64,000 nucleotides of DNA. It comes from Morinoia aosen (lineage: Eukaryota; Arthropoda; Malacostraca; Amphipoda; Talitridae). Shown piece by piece: positions 23,816 to 35,250 of this stretch. Below the pieces are notes generated by a model. The model made no database searches, was not told the origin of the DNA, and saw only the letters and a program-made list of their open reading frames with translations. The position numbers and the translations under genes are program-made. The stretch is taken from the NCBI GenBank assembly GCA_030386875.1, contig CM059557.1:55196514-55260513 (forward strand), read 5' to 3'. How positions within the stretch are numbered: the stretch's first letter is position 1; every line of letters starts with the position of its first letter.

Positions 23816-26800
23816 TTTGGATCCTCGTTTTTTAGAATCATAACAAAAGCCCTCAAAAGATTATCAAATGAGTCTCTACATAAATCTTGAAATATATACC
23901 AAAGCCAAATTTGCGATATTGAATTTCTTTATTAAGGTACTTGAAATGCATATTATAAGCCCAACAAACTTTCAAAATTTTATATTCAAAGTCAGATTGT
24001 TAAAATTTTCGGGAGTAAACTTTAAATAATGTAGAAAATAATGCTCCTATTGAAGTATGTTATCTTTAACAGGAGTGCATGATAATTACTAGCCCGAATA
24101 ATAGAACATAAATTTGACATCCATGTGTACAGTTAAGTAAAATTCCAATTTTTCAAAGGATGGAAAAATCAATCAAGAATCGAAAGCTAAATATCCATGC
24201 CTCAGCTGAGGAACACAATTATTGCCCTTCTATCAAGTTATTGTTGTGTGCTGGTGCATCCCGCAGACTCTGCTCTATTAACTCCATAAAATCCCACTAA
24301 ATAAACTGGGGATGTGCTCACAGGAACAAGTGAGCATGGGATCGTGCCTGGAAGCGGTGCGGATGGAGCTAATCCTAACTTTATGGTGATCCGATTTAGG
24401 TTGGTCTCCCTTCAACTGTGTGGGCCAACACCTATGGAATGTGATCCTTGATCCTACTTTCATTAATCCCAAAGGTGCTCCCAACTGAGTGGAATCAGCA
24501 CCCGATTTAGGGAATTAGATGCGATTTGTTGGCTCTAGGGGAGCGTTTACACTAAAGCAAAGGGTTTCTCCTTCCCAGAACTTGAGATCTTGCAATCACC
24601 GCGGTTCGTTAGGGAAAGTCACTCCAATCGTGACTTCACGTGTAAAAATTCTATTCAGCTATATTCGCAGTTGTTGCTATAGTCGCAGTTGTTGCTATAG
24701 TCGCGGTTGTTGCTGGAAAACCCTTGCTCTTTATAATCAAGGCAATTCAGTCCTTCATGTCAAATATAAATGTGACTCACTCCTGCCTGAAATACTTTAA
24801 AACATTCCAATGAAGAAGTTATAAGTTTCACAAAACGGAATTCGAAAAGTTTTCATCAAGTTGAAAAGTACCACACAGAACTCCAATTTTGGGGCTTGAA
24901 TAATGTGTTATGAATTTCTACAACACGGAGAAAAATCATTTCGATTTTAAAACCATAACAGAGGTTGGAGTAATTAGATGATCAACGATCCCTGTAAACG
25001 TTGTGTGTTATAACTTTTTTCCTCACACTGCTATTCGTACTGTTTTATAACGGAAGTATATAAACACGGGAAAAACTATGGAAAAATAGAAAGAAAAATG
25101 AGAGTTGAATTTTCTATCCGTACTTCGAGTCGTAGTTGAAGACCAGTCGCTAAGTGCTAAGAATTGTAACAAGTCCCAAATGTTCTCTACGGTCAGCCGC
25201 AGCTTATATAAGTCGGATCTTGTCAGTAGAAGTTATCAGTGGAAAACAATACATTTTCAAAAAAGTTACATCTTTTACGGTAATGCAAAATTCATATTTT
25301 TAAAATTGTCGCAATTGACATGAATATCCTAGATTGGTAGGTATACCTTGATACAAAACATATAGAATGTATAGTCAAAGTAAACCGGTTGACGTCGCAC
25401 CTGTGACTGTTTCCGTCCAACTAATTCCCTAACAGCACAAAACTGTTTCATTTTAGCACAAAATTTAAAATACGTGTAACATGTCTTTGATAATCCTAGT
25501 ATTTAGTTTAAGGCGTTTGTTAATATTGCATTTCTCCGTTGAATAGCTTCAACTTCATTTTCATAATAACTAGAAGGTACGCGAAAATAGAATACAAGTC
25601 TCGTCAATAAAATGGGTATTCATTTATATATTTCCTCTAAGATATTCAATACCAAAAACAAGGTGCGTAAATAAGGTTCGTTCTACGTTTCTTAATCACC
25701 AGGGTTTGAATATTCAAAAAAGGCAACGTTAAGTGTTCCGCACGACCGTCACGACACGACCGAAGAATGCATTCTCTTTATTACATAATTCAGCATCATT
25801 TAGAAGTAAGGATCAGATGTTAAAGGCAAGACTTTTACAGTCGGATTACTCAGCGTTGCACATCGCATTCGCGTCACACTTCCCATAGAGAAGAATTTGC
25901 GCACACGTGACCAAGTTGACCGACAATACCCGCCCTCCCCTCGCCGTTTATTGAACTAATCTGAGCAAAGATCACCTGGTTAGGAGCGCCCCGCGTCCAG
26001 CGTTATTAGGGCCCAGATTAGCCGAAAATAAGCAGAAAATCCGTTGCCGGCATTGATCGCCCTGGTCGGGACAGGTGGCGGAACGCAGGTCGAAACGAAA
26101 GCGCGCGAAACACGAGCAGCGACGGTGGCTTGTCTGTTTGAAACCGAGTTCAATTGTGTGGACTAGCGAAAACAATTCAGATAAATTTTTTGCGGATCAC
26201 ATGTATTTTTAATAACTAAATCCCTAAAATTGCAGAAATGCTCAAATTTTACATTGAGAGCTTTCGTCGTTTATAGCGTGTGCAGTGCTTATAAAATTGC
26301 CGGTCGATACTTAAGCTGCCTCACTCTGCAATGTGTTTTAGACATTGCGTTAAGTTTTACATATGTCAGTGTTTTACGTTCATTTCTATTGTGGCGTGTG
26401 CTTTTAACATACGTTTTTGCGATCTAATGGTTAGGATCTAAGCGGTCCATAGCATCACTCACTCCTAAAGTGATCATTTCGCATCAGAAAAAATGAGAAT
26501 TGTGTGGGTAAAAACAGAAATAATTTTGCGCGGGTGAAGAAGTATGCGCGTCAACATTCCTAAACGAAAAGCTGCTAAAATAAACAATGCTAGGCTTCTC
26601 TCGCTCAAGAGTATACTCCCGCGTGAGATGTCCGATTCATGGATGTCAAATTCTGATTTTACATCCTGTAAATTCCAGTGCTCAGCAAAAAAATAAAGAT
26701 ATCTCTGAGAAAGAGAATAAGTCGCTTCATGTGGCGACGCTGTTTCGGATAAACTATTTTTATTGCCTCACAGTTTCACACCATACATCGATCATATCAT

Positions 26801-27339
26801 TAGTATATCTGCGCTCTGTTTTCATACAGACCATTAGTGTATTTGTATACATAATCAAAAAAAGGTGATTTCACACAGCCTTTAGGAACTCCATCATGAA
26901 GGCCGAGTTATAGTTCCCTTCAGCTCAACGTGTGCGAACGAGAAGAGATAATCCAACGAGCAGAGCAGAGTTTAGCAGAGTTACTCATCCACTCAATAGT
27001 CGGGTTTTACCTCACAGTACTAAGAAATAAGAAAACAGGCATGCAAGAGAAAGCTCAGAGTCTTCAGCGAGTACGGAACTTGTTTTTAATAATTTCTCCG
27101 CCAAAGAAGGAGACAAGTTGTTTGAAAATTTATTGGTGTACTGAACAACTGAAGCCAAAATTAATTTTCAGCCGCACACCCAGAAAAAAACACCGCTATT
27201 TTATTTCAGCGAGCAATATCGGTATTCGTTAGCAACACAACATTACGGCGAAGTCGCTATTCGTTACAAAAAAAAACGTGACTTCCGGTTCGAATTTTAT
27301 CGATAGGAGTAAAAAAATTCGCACTTTGAACTGCAGAGT
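23816..27339. other. Non-coding DNA; short repeats and a CpG-rich patch
   Basis: Three 18-bp units (CGCAGTTGTTGCTATAGT) lie at 24666-24715. A CpG- and GC-rich patch lies at about 25920-26130 and could be a promoter or untranslated exon, but no coding frame with exon-like bias was found. Remaining short frames are unsupported. Confidence 0.35.
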
Positions 27340-27680
27340 TTTTGGATGCATAAATAGATTCATGAATAGATGGGTGAATGAATGGACGCATCGATCACTG
27401 AAAAGTTGCACGGATAAATGAATGAATGAATACGAGGTTAAATGGGGGAATTATTACATGGATGAATGGACGAACGGACAAACAAGTGAACAAGTGAATG
27501 AATGAACGACCGATTGAAGTAATCAATTAATTATTGAAGCAAAAGCTGAGTTAATGAGAGAAAGAAAGAACTTCGAATGAGTAAATAAGTAAATTAATGA
27601 GTGAAAAAAAGTCAATGATTAAATGGATAGCTGAGGGAATGAATAAATAAAATAGATTCACACTCACATAATAAATGATG
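27340..27680 (+). repeat. Degenerate GAAT tetranucleotide microsatellite
   Basis: Many GAATGAATGAAT-type runs mixed with point changes (GGATGAATGGACG, AATAAGTAAATTAATGAG). Confidence 0.75.
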
Positions 27681-28575
27681 AATGATATTCAACTCCCGAT
27701 TACAAGGAATTATTTTTTGCTAAATAGGGATTTCCTTTCAGGGAAACGAATTTTTCAAACACTTCATCCCTAAGCTCCCTCGTCTGGCAGCATGACACTT
27801 CTCCGTATAACTGAAAAGCGCGTCAACAGGCTCTAGTTTGGGCAAGGCAGGGTTGTGCGTTAAGAACTGTTATTTTATCGCGTCATTATTGCTCAGTTCG
27901 GTGAAAGGGTACCTGTATATCACTTGAAATTTGAGCGCTTTTTTCTCCACACTACAAATATTTTCATTCCAAGTGTCACTGGATCTAAGCTTGTGCATAT
28001 TTTTTGTGAAAAACATATTCTTTTACCAAGTGGCTTTTTGCTTGAATAACAACCTACTATGATAGATATGCTTTGATTAAACAAAACCTATTACATTTAA
28101 CGTTTTCTTCGATTTGGGGCGTGGGGAAGTATCAGTACTGCGTACTGTTCATTTATTTCTAGGCCACCTGAGGTACTGCCACCTGCAGATATTCTCATTT
28201 TGGCTAGCAATTGTGACATATTTCCTCGATGAAAAAGTATTGAATTTGGTCCAGAAGTTCCTCGATGATCCTCCAAATATACTGTTAAGTTTAGCTTGCG
28301 TTGAAGTTCCTTGAGTAGAATCATACGCCAGTTCTTCCCACTAACTCTGTGTTGTATGGAGTAGTGTCGTCAACGAAGTCGGTTGATTTGTTACCACAAA
28401 CGCGTAGCCTAACACCGTCGCCGTTCAGGAAACCTGACGGTTAGGTCGATTGCTGAAACGCGTTTCAGATGCGTACAAACACGTCAGCATAAGATCAACT
28501 GGAAGCGTGTTGTTCGTACTTCATTTGTCATGAGCAGCGAAAATTGTAGGTTATTCTAGGCGATATCGTTACTCC
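27681..28575. other. Non-coding DNA
   Basis: No supported feature. Confidence 0.35.
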
Positions 28576-28806
28576 TTAACACTTTGACTACGACGTGACC
28601 CACTGGTGGTCACCGAGGGGATTTTCATAATGCTGCTGACCAACCAGCAGTCACAAACTCAATTTTCATTCATACTTAATGAAAACCAAATGTATGCACG
28701 CTCTATTTAATGTTCGTTATTTTCCAAATTTATCACTATAAAATCAACTTTAATTTGAGTTGGATATTGAACTTCTGTTTAAGTCGCCCCAGTTAACGTG
28801 TTTATT
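28576..28806. mobile_element. TTAA-type MITE (piggyBac-like), copy 1
   Basis: Begins TTAACACTTTGACTACGACG and ends CAGTTAACGTGTTTA, an imperfect inverted terminal repeat. Its internal part (a GACCAACCAGCAGTCACAAAC block next to TTTTCAT) matches the copies at 31257 and, inverted, 54014. No coding capacity. Confidence 0.65.
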
Positions 28807-29274
28807 TAAAAACTATTAATTGGCACTTCAGGTATTCGTCAGAAAAAGCTTCGTCCCTAACGTGCTACTGATACATTAACTAGTCCATGGCAATGTCTGA
28901 GATCATCACGTACTGATGTGAATTCTGATGCCTCCTCTGTCATTCTTATCTGTTATGATACAAAATTGTAATTCTTTCAGTTTCTATAATTTTAAAGGTC
29001 ATGAAATAAAAACGTTTGAAAGTTTTTCACCCCGTAGAAAACATCAGAAAGTAGTTTTGAGAATCATCCCTGAAACCCGTTAAGAGTACCTCTGCGATTT
29101 TGAAAATCTTAGGTAATTCTCAAAGTATTCCTCACAGGCGCTTCAAAATTGTTTCAATCCAATACTCAGAAAATTTATTAGGCAACTTTTGCTGCGAAAT
29201 ATTTTCTATCATCCATTGGGGGTAGAGCGAGGCTCCCAATATTCGCCGAATTTTGGAGCCTCGCCGAATTTGAG

Positions 29275-29744
29275 TTGCCGTATTTTGGAGATCAGTCATT
29301 GAAACTAAGAGAGGATGTTAAATCCCTTATTAACAAGTTTTTTCCGCAACTCAAAGTTCATTTGATCCTCGTGAATAATTTTACAATTGGTTCTCTTTTT
29401 CGTTTCAAAGACAAACTGCCACCCTCACTGTGCTCGTCTCTGGTGTACCAATACAGTTGTTAACGTTGTGAATCGCGGTACGTTGGTTCTAACTGCCGTA
29501 CCCTGAAAACTAGAGTTTTCGAGCATGCTGGGCGTAGTTGCAGAACTGGTCTTCCTCTTGGGTCCCCCCCACTGTCCTCTCTTAGATCTCATGCGGAAGA
29601 GTGCAATGTTCCGGTCTCCCTGAATGATTTTAAAATCTTGGCCGGACAGATCTGCGCCTTCTCGAATCCTTGTATATTTACAAAATGAAACCTGGTCTCA
29701 ATGACACCCAAAGTGCTTTCCCGCTTCATGTTGCCAATACTTAA
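29275..29744 (+). pseudogene. Penelope-like element, GIY-YIG endonuclease fragment (copy C)
   Basis: Readable in order: LPYFGDQSLKLREDVKSLIN, the linker typical of Penelope-like elements (IGSLFRFKDKLPPSLCSSLVY), a YVGSNCRTLKTRVFEH block equivalent to YIG with the catalytic Arg/His context, RTGLPLGSPPLSSLRSHAEEC, DFKIL, and in a shifted frame KPGLNDTQSAFPLHVA before TAA. Lesions: an in-frame TAA at 29461-29463 within the Cys region, a frameshift near 29680, and no upstream reverse transcriptase. Some linker similarity extends upstream of 29275 with noise. It is a dead 5'-truncated copy. Confidence 0.85.
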
Positions 29745-29866
29745 TTCAGTTTTTTCTTTTACATATTTTTTACCGTTGTTTGTTTTTTCAAAGTTTAGAT
29801 TTTGTATATATACTTTAGTGCTTTTACTTCCCTTTCTTTGGTTTCGTTTTACAGAAATTTTTCTTG

Positions 29867-29895
29867 CTGAAGATGGACAGTTAGTCCGAAACGTT
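29867..29895 (+). other. CTGAAGATGG-stem-CCGAAACG motif behind copy C
   Basis: CTGAAGATGGAC, a short loop, then GTCCGAAACGT. The GGAC/GTCC stem and flanks match in layout the motifs behind copies A and B, but here the hammerhead-type CTGATGA core has become CTGAAGA. Confidence 0.4.
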
Positions 29896-29998
29896 CAGTT
29901 TTATTTGATCATTTTTAATAAAAATGACTTTAAATGTAGCGATTTTCGCTTCGCTTTTTATTCTCAAGCTGAGAAGCATCAATGATGGAGTTATTTTA

Positions 29999-30345
29999 GA
30001 TTGAATGTTAGTTTAAGCCTCCCTATCCGCAACAAAGGCTATCCAAAGAGAGGAAGGAAGAAGGCACCATTTAGTATGGAGATAAAGAAACGCGGAATCT
30101 ATTCAAAAGGGGCATAGCAACAGTAAGATGTAAAAAAAGTTAATGAAACAAAATGAAAGTTGAAGAACAAAGTAGTAGGTGCTGAAAAACAGGACAACAG
30201 TGAAAAAAAGTGGTGATAACATAACAAAAAATATTTTATTTTAACAAAAAGAAGGCCTACCAAACTCAGCTCGGGCCCTCAGGCATTGTCCCCCTGGGAA
30301 TGCTAATTCTAATAGATGCAATAGTTGTATCCTCCTCAGGGGACA
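29999..30345 (+). repeat. ~350-bp interspersed repeat family, copy 1
   Basis: Contains the family blocks in order: TAGTTTTAGCCTCCCT-like start, GAGAGGAAGGAGGAAGGCACC, ACAGGACAACAGTGAA, ATTTTATTTCAACAAAAAG, CTCAGCTCGGGCCCTCA, CCCCCTGGGAGCGCT-like end. No box A/B of tRNA type was recognised, so the class is open (SINE-size, non-coding). Orientation is arbitrary. Confidence 0.75.
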
Positions 30346-30764
30346 ACCGACCAAGCTTTCGACTCGAAATCTCTAAAACTACCCCAAACTATCGGCGTCA
30401 TTTTCTCCCCTATTCCATCTAAGCCCTTTAAATTGCTGCAAAATTAAAGCTGAAACATTTTTTAACGGACTCGCGTCAGAAAAAAAATTTGATTATATTG
30501 CGTAAAAATGAGTGAGGTTGGGTTAAAGTTATATTGGATTAGGTTAGGTTTGGTTGTGTGAGGTTGAGTCAAGCACGATTTGGCTGAGTTAAGTTGAAAT
30601 AGATTAGTTTGCAATGGGTAGGTTGTGGGAGGTTTTGTCACTAGTTACGTTTGATTGGGCTCTGTTGAGTTTTAGTACGCTTGGTTATGTCAGGAACAAT
30701 CCAGAACAATAAATAGATGACCGAATTCAACTTGAATTAACAAATCAGTTTAACTTGATCTAAT

Positions 30765-31100
30765 CCTACCTATCATTTTATATTAGTCTAGTCTACCTAG
30801 CCACAACAGATGCGGTTTGAAGAGAACGTAGAGAAGGGACCATTTAGTGCTGTCTGTAGAAAACGGGAATCTATGTACAAGGTGCGTTCCCACATAAGAC
30901 ACCCTGCACAAAGAAACATTAAGTTGAGTAAGAAGAGGAAGAAAAGGCGATGAAGAGATAGTAAAAAGACATAACTGAAAGAAGTGGGCAGGAAAAACAG
31001 AAGTCCCGCCTAGCTACAGCTGCAGTTCTAAACTATATCCCCTGGAGGCGCCAGTCCTCATGGCATAGGATAGACGTAACTAACCTGAACCCATATGCCT
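30765..31100 (+). repeat. ~350-bp interspersed repeat family, diverged copy 2
   Basis: Shares CACCATTTAGT-like, GGAATCTATG, CAAGGTGCGTTCCCACA and GGAGGCGCCAGT blocks with the other copies, but is much more diverged. Confidence 0.5.
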
Positions 31101-31256
31101 ATCCCATCCCCTCAAAAGCTATCCTAACTTACTCCTCACCTATGTTACTTTATAACTTTAAGTTTCTTTCTGAATTGGGCTCGATTCAGTTTTTGAGGTT
31201 TTATATAAAAGCGATTTCAAGTGTGTGCGAGCAATAGATTAAGAAAGATACCTTAG

Positions 31257-31487
31257 TTAAAAAGTTTACCGCCACATACGCCATCGGTGGTACACGGAAC
31301 GAATTTTCATGATGCTGGTAATCGACCAGCAGTCACATACACAATTTTCATAATTAATAACTGAATCAAATTTGGCTGAATGAAGGCACGACCCAGTTAA
31401 GGTTTGCTATATTTAATATTACTTACAATTGACTTTAAATTTAAGTTAAACATTGAGCTTTATTTTAACTCATGGCAGTTAACGTGT
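31257..31487. mobile_element. TTAA-type MITE (piggyBac-like), copy 2
   Basis: Same family as 28576-28806 and 54014-54243: start TTAAAAAGTTTACCGCCAC, an internal GACCAGCAGTCACA block, end CATGGCAGTTAACGTGTT. The right TTAA is not preserved. Confidence 0.6.
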
Positions 31488-34400
31488 TCGTGATGGTTTT
31501 AGGGATTGCAAGGATATTGTAGTGGATGCTTCCAGCCCCTAACCAACCAAAATTTACGACTTTTTTTAAACTCCCATCTAAAAATCCAAGTATCGCATAA
31601 TATTCACTCTCATTATTTTCGGAATAAGAAATTTACTCAACTTACCCATAATCCATTAAAATTGTGCACCAAAAAAATGTCTCTGTAGAATTCAGTTCAA
31701 AATATTTAGAGACTCCTCATAGACGCACCGTGGCAACATTCGTTGCCACCTAACGCTCACTCTTTAAAAATCACTGCTTGAGTGCGCGTCACGAGTGCAT
31801 TGCTTCCTCGGGTGAGATTTAGGTGTTGGACGTGTTCTTTTATACGTAACGGTAAATTATTTAGTTAAAGTATCTTAATGCCCATTCATGTCTAGATTTA
31901 CCGGATAATTAATATTTGTAATGTCGTGCCTAGTAGTAAGATTCTGTTAGATAGTAGATAGCTTTGTGTATTAGCTCCGTGTTTGTTTAAGAGAAGTAGT
32001 TTTATTCCATTGTGACTATTATTATTAATTTTGATAGCCTAAGAAGTATCGAGCAAAAGTAGGGGTTGTGTGTTGGTTAAAAATTACTGAGACTCTCTAG
32101 TAAATAATCGTCTAGATTCCTTCTATAATCAAAGAAAATTTTTAGTGCCCTGCAAAGAAAATAATTTAGTGTAAAGACTAATCATAGATTTTGTGAGAAC
32201 CTTACACATACAATTAGCGCTTGATTAGGCAGATTTTGGGCACCGTTCCAAAATCCAGTTAGTTTTTTTACAATAAATTCAAGGTCAAGAATTTCTCCTC
32301 AGTTGGCCGACTCTAAATTCAACCTTTCGAATTAACGGCCAAATTAGGCGTCCTAGCGCGCCAAGTCATGATGGAATAAATGATAGTCTTTTTTTAGTTA
32401 TTTACCTAGCTTGCCAAGAAATGTTTCCATGTTGCCTGAGCCATTTTTAGTTCTGTCCTTCATGTTTATGCAATTATTAGTAAATTCTGTTTTCCCAAAA
32501 TGCCCTCGAGTAACCCTAGTTATTTCAACATTTGGAGCAATTCTAGCTCACATGGAAATTAGTTAGTGAGAAACCCCGTCTTAATTTTTATCATGTCTCG
32601 TAAGCCGAGGGTTAAGATTTGTGTGCTCTCAATAATTGCATTTTTCAATTATGGTTAGGGCATTGAAACAACTGTAAAATCATTATAGTGGCACAGTCAA
32701 CGTTGAAGTCTGGAAATTTGTTTCATGAAGTCTGGCTCAGAACTATCCCAATAAATACCTAATTACATTTGACAACATCTTCTATAAATACGACCAGTAT
32801 TCTTATATATAAATAGTATTGATGTTTTGAAGGCTGGTTAGGTAGTTAGTAATTTTAGTTGACTTAGCCATCAAGCATTGATTCCTAGCGTGAATAACGA
32901 TTAAGTTATTCATGATTAAGTTCAAACTAGGTAGGACTTAATTCATGTGTTAAATTGGGAACACTTCCAATCCAATTATTAATTAAAATTGCCTGTTGTG
33001 TTAGAGAAGCCAGATTACTTCTTAAGCCAGAATTGAGCTATCACAGTCCTGTTGTTTTTGATAGTGGTTAGGTGCAAGTTATTAGTATAAAGTTGTAGTT
33101 TCATGCCATTAAAAAAATATTAAAACTAATATTTGGCCCCGAGCAAAATTGTCATTGCTCCGAAGTTGATCCCTGCCTGCCCTCCGGCGCCAGAGTGCAG
33201 GTGGGGGTCGTTTTCGAAGAGACTCCTCGCTTTGAGGCGGCATGTTAATCGCAGATTGTTTACAGCCTGGCATGTGTTAATATATGGCTCGCCTAAATAC
33301 CTTGTGCACATTAACCCAGCTCTATCGTCCCGTACAGGAAGCCACGAGACATATCGCACTCCACTGCCACATTCACCTACCTTGCCCACTCATATAAAGG
33401 GGGTAAATAACCCGGTAGTCAAACTTGGCAGAGGACAAAAATTGCCTCCTTTTTGGTTTTCCTACTCAGTTCCTTCGCGGTGATTCCCGTTTCCTCATTC
33501 CCCTTCACCCCTCATACACGTTACGTCTCTCGTCCAAGCGACGTAACTATTTGAGCACTCTCGGGCTGCATCTAACTCACTTGACTCTGACCCATATTAT
33601 CAACCTTTGGGGAATTGAGCAGTCACCAGCTGTTTCTAATTACTGACGCTTAGCCGTTTCAAAGAACCATTGGGATTCCATGCGCACCAAACCTCCAACA
33701 CATACATTCATCATTTCACAACAACAGCTGCGAGCCGGTTGCATCCCTACTCAAGATTGGACCAGGAACAGATCATCCTGAAGCGACCGAAAGGTGTTGA
33801 CAAGTCTCCCAGCAAAAATGAAGGCCAGAGAAAACAAACCCATATTTCCTTGCCCTTCTGCGTGGTCCAGCCCGTGGTAAAGTTCTAGTGTTGATTTGAT
33901 TAAAGTGATGCACATAGCATCCGAACACCGACCTCAACTCCTTCTGAGTTTTTGCTAACCGCTAAATTCAATGTGCGTTAACACGCGCTGGTGACCCTGT
34001 CAAATTGCTTTGCTCTTCAGACTCCACATAATTCAATTAAGTTCCCCACTTTGGGCGAACATCAGAATATAGCTTTGTTGGCTATTTGCTAATTAGCGCT
34101 CAAAGGCACACCGGTCTCAAAATAGGGGTGGTTAGGATAGTGTCTCGCGTCCTCCTCGTCTTTCTATAAATGAATTAAAGATTCTCCGATATTCACTCTC
34201 GAAAACTACCAGGGTTTTGGCATTGGGTGTACATTTAACGGGTGTGAAATGAGCCGTTCGCTAAAATGTAAGTAGCCGCAATACGAGGGAGCCCGTAACA
34301 AGAGCCAAGATACGTCCCCCTTATAACCTGAGGTGCCAGAGCTAATTTGTGCTCCAAGGTGTCGGAACCGATTGTTTTCTTCAACTTGAGATTTGTAATA

Positions 34401-34619
34401 AACTATGGTGAAATAGTACAAGATTAACTACAAATATTCTAGTTCTACAATTGAAACTTCATGAACATTCTAAAATGGCGCTCAGGTATAGAAAACATGT
34501 TTCAGAGAAGGTAAACAAATGGCAAACGTTCACCAACCATTTCAGGTTTCTTGACCTGGTTCAATAAGTTCATGAAGAAATTTTTGAGGGCATTTACGAT
34601 GTTTTTGACACGAAGACTA
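31488..34619. other. Non-coding DNA
   Basis: A perfect 8-bp hairpin (GTGGCAAC / GTTGCCAC, 4-nt loop) lies at 31730-31749. Around 33150-33500 composition is more balanced and short frames exist on both strands, but no domain, terminal repeat or splice structure could be established. Confidence 0.3.
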
Positions 34620-34883
34620 AAATAAGCGAGAGGGGTAAAGGATGTTTTATTCCAAGCAAGCCTAATACACATCTTATACAGCACTTTTCAAATGCCTTAA
34701 AACTAACACCGTGACGCAGTGAACGTCACCTCCCGTCGAGCCTGCACCCACTTCCGATACTTAGATGGACAAATGAGAATCTAAAGAAGGCTAGGTTCTC
34801 TTTTCCCCAATTGGGAGAATCACCAGGTTGGCCTTGCTGGGAATCGAAGCGAAGACCCTTAGCCACTTCGCCACGGTAACCGT
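34620..34883 (-). mobile_element. tRNA-derived SINE
   Basis: On the minus strand the head contains a box-A match TGGCGAAGTGG and, about 20 bp on, a box-B match GCTTCGATTCCC, the two parts of an internal RNA polymerase III promoter in a Leu/Ser-tRNA-like head. It cannot fold as a full tRNA because the anticodon arm is missing. An unrelated body of about 200 bp follows. The 3' end is approximate. Confidence 0.6.
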
Positions 34884-34899
34884 TCAAAGTAATCATGCT

Positions 34900-35250
34900 T
34901 GGTTGATTGATTATAAATTAGTTTTAGCCTCCCTTTACCACAACAAAGATGTTCAAGGAGAGGTATGATGAAGGCACCATTCAGTGAGGAGTAAAGGAAA
35001 CGTGAAATCTATGCACAAAGGGTGTTCCCACAAGGGATCCCTTGCGCACGCAAACGGTAAGAAGGAGGGTTAGGAGACAAGATAAAAGTCGAAGAAGAAA
35101 GTCGGAGGGACTGAAAAACAGGACAACAGGGGGCCGAAAAAAGATGATCCTTAACGAAACACATTTCATTTAAACAAAAATAAGGCGTACCTAACTCTTA
35201 GCTCAGGACCGCACATTTCCCCCCTGGGAGCGCTTACAATCATACTTGGT
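34900..35250 (+). repeat. ~350-bp interspersed repeat family, copy 3
   Basis: Complete-looking copy: TTAGTTTTAGCCTCCCT start, GGCACCATTCAGT, GTGTTCCCACAAGGGATCCC (a block also present in copy 2), GAAAAACAGGACAACAG, CCCCCCTGGGAGCGCTTA end. Confidence 0.75.

Noticed and set aside
25972-26175. Small minus-strand protein in a CpG-rich patch
   Set aside because: No similarity, no exon-like third-position bias and no splice sites; noted only as a possible regulatory patch.
30530-30610. GGTTAGGTT-like telomeric repeat
   Set aside because: Only a few degenerate units (GGATTAGGTTAGGTTTGG); too short and irregular to call an interstitial telomere tract.
33126-33483. Possible LTR-element leader or small gene
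   Set aside because: Overlapping frames on both strands, no terminal repeat pair, no primer-binding site I could confirm and no recognised domain.
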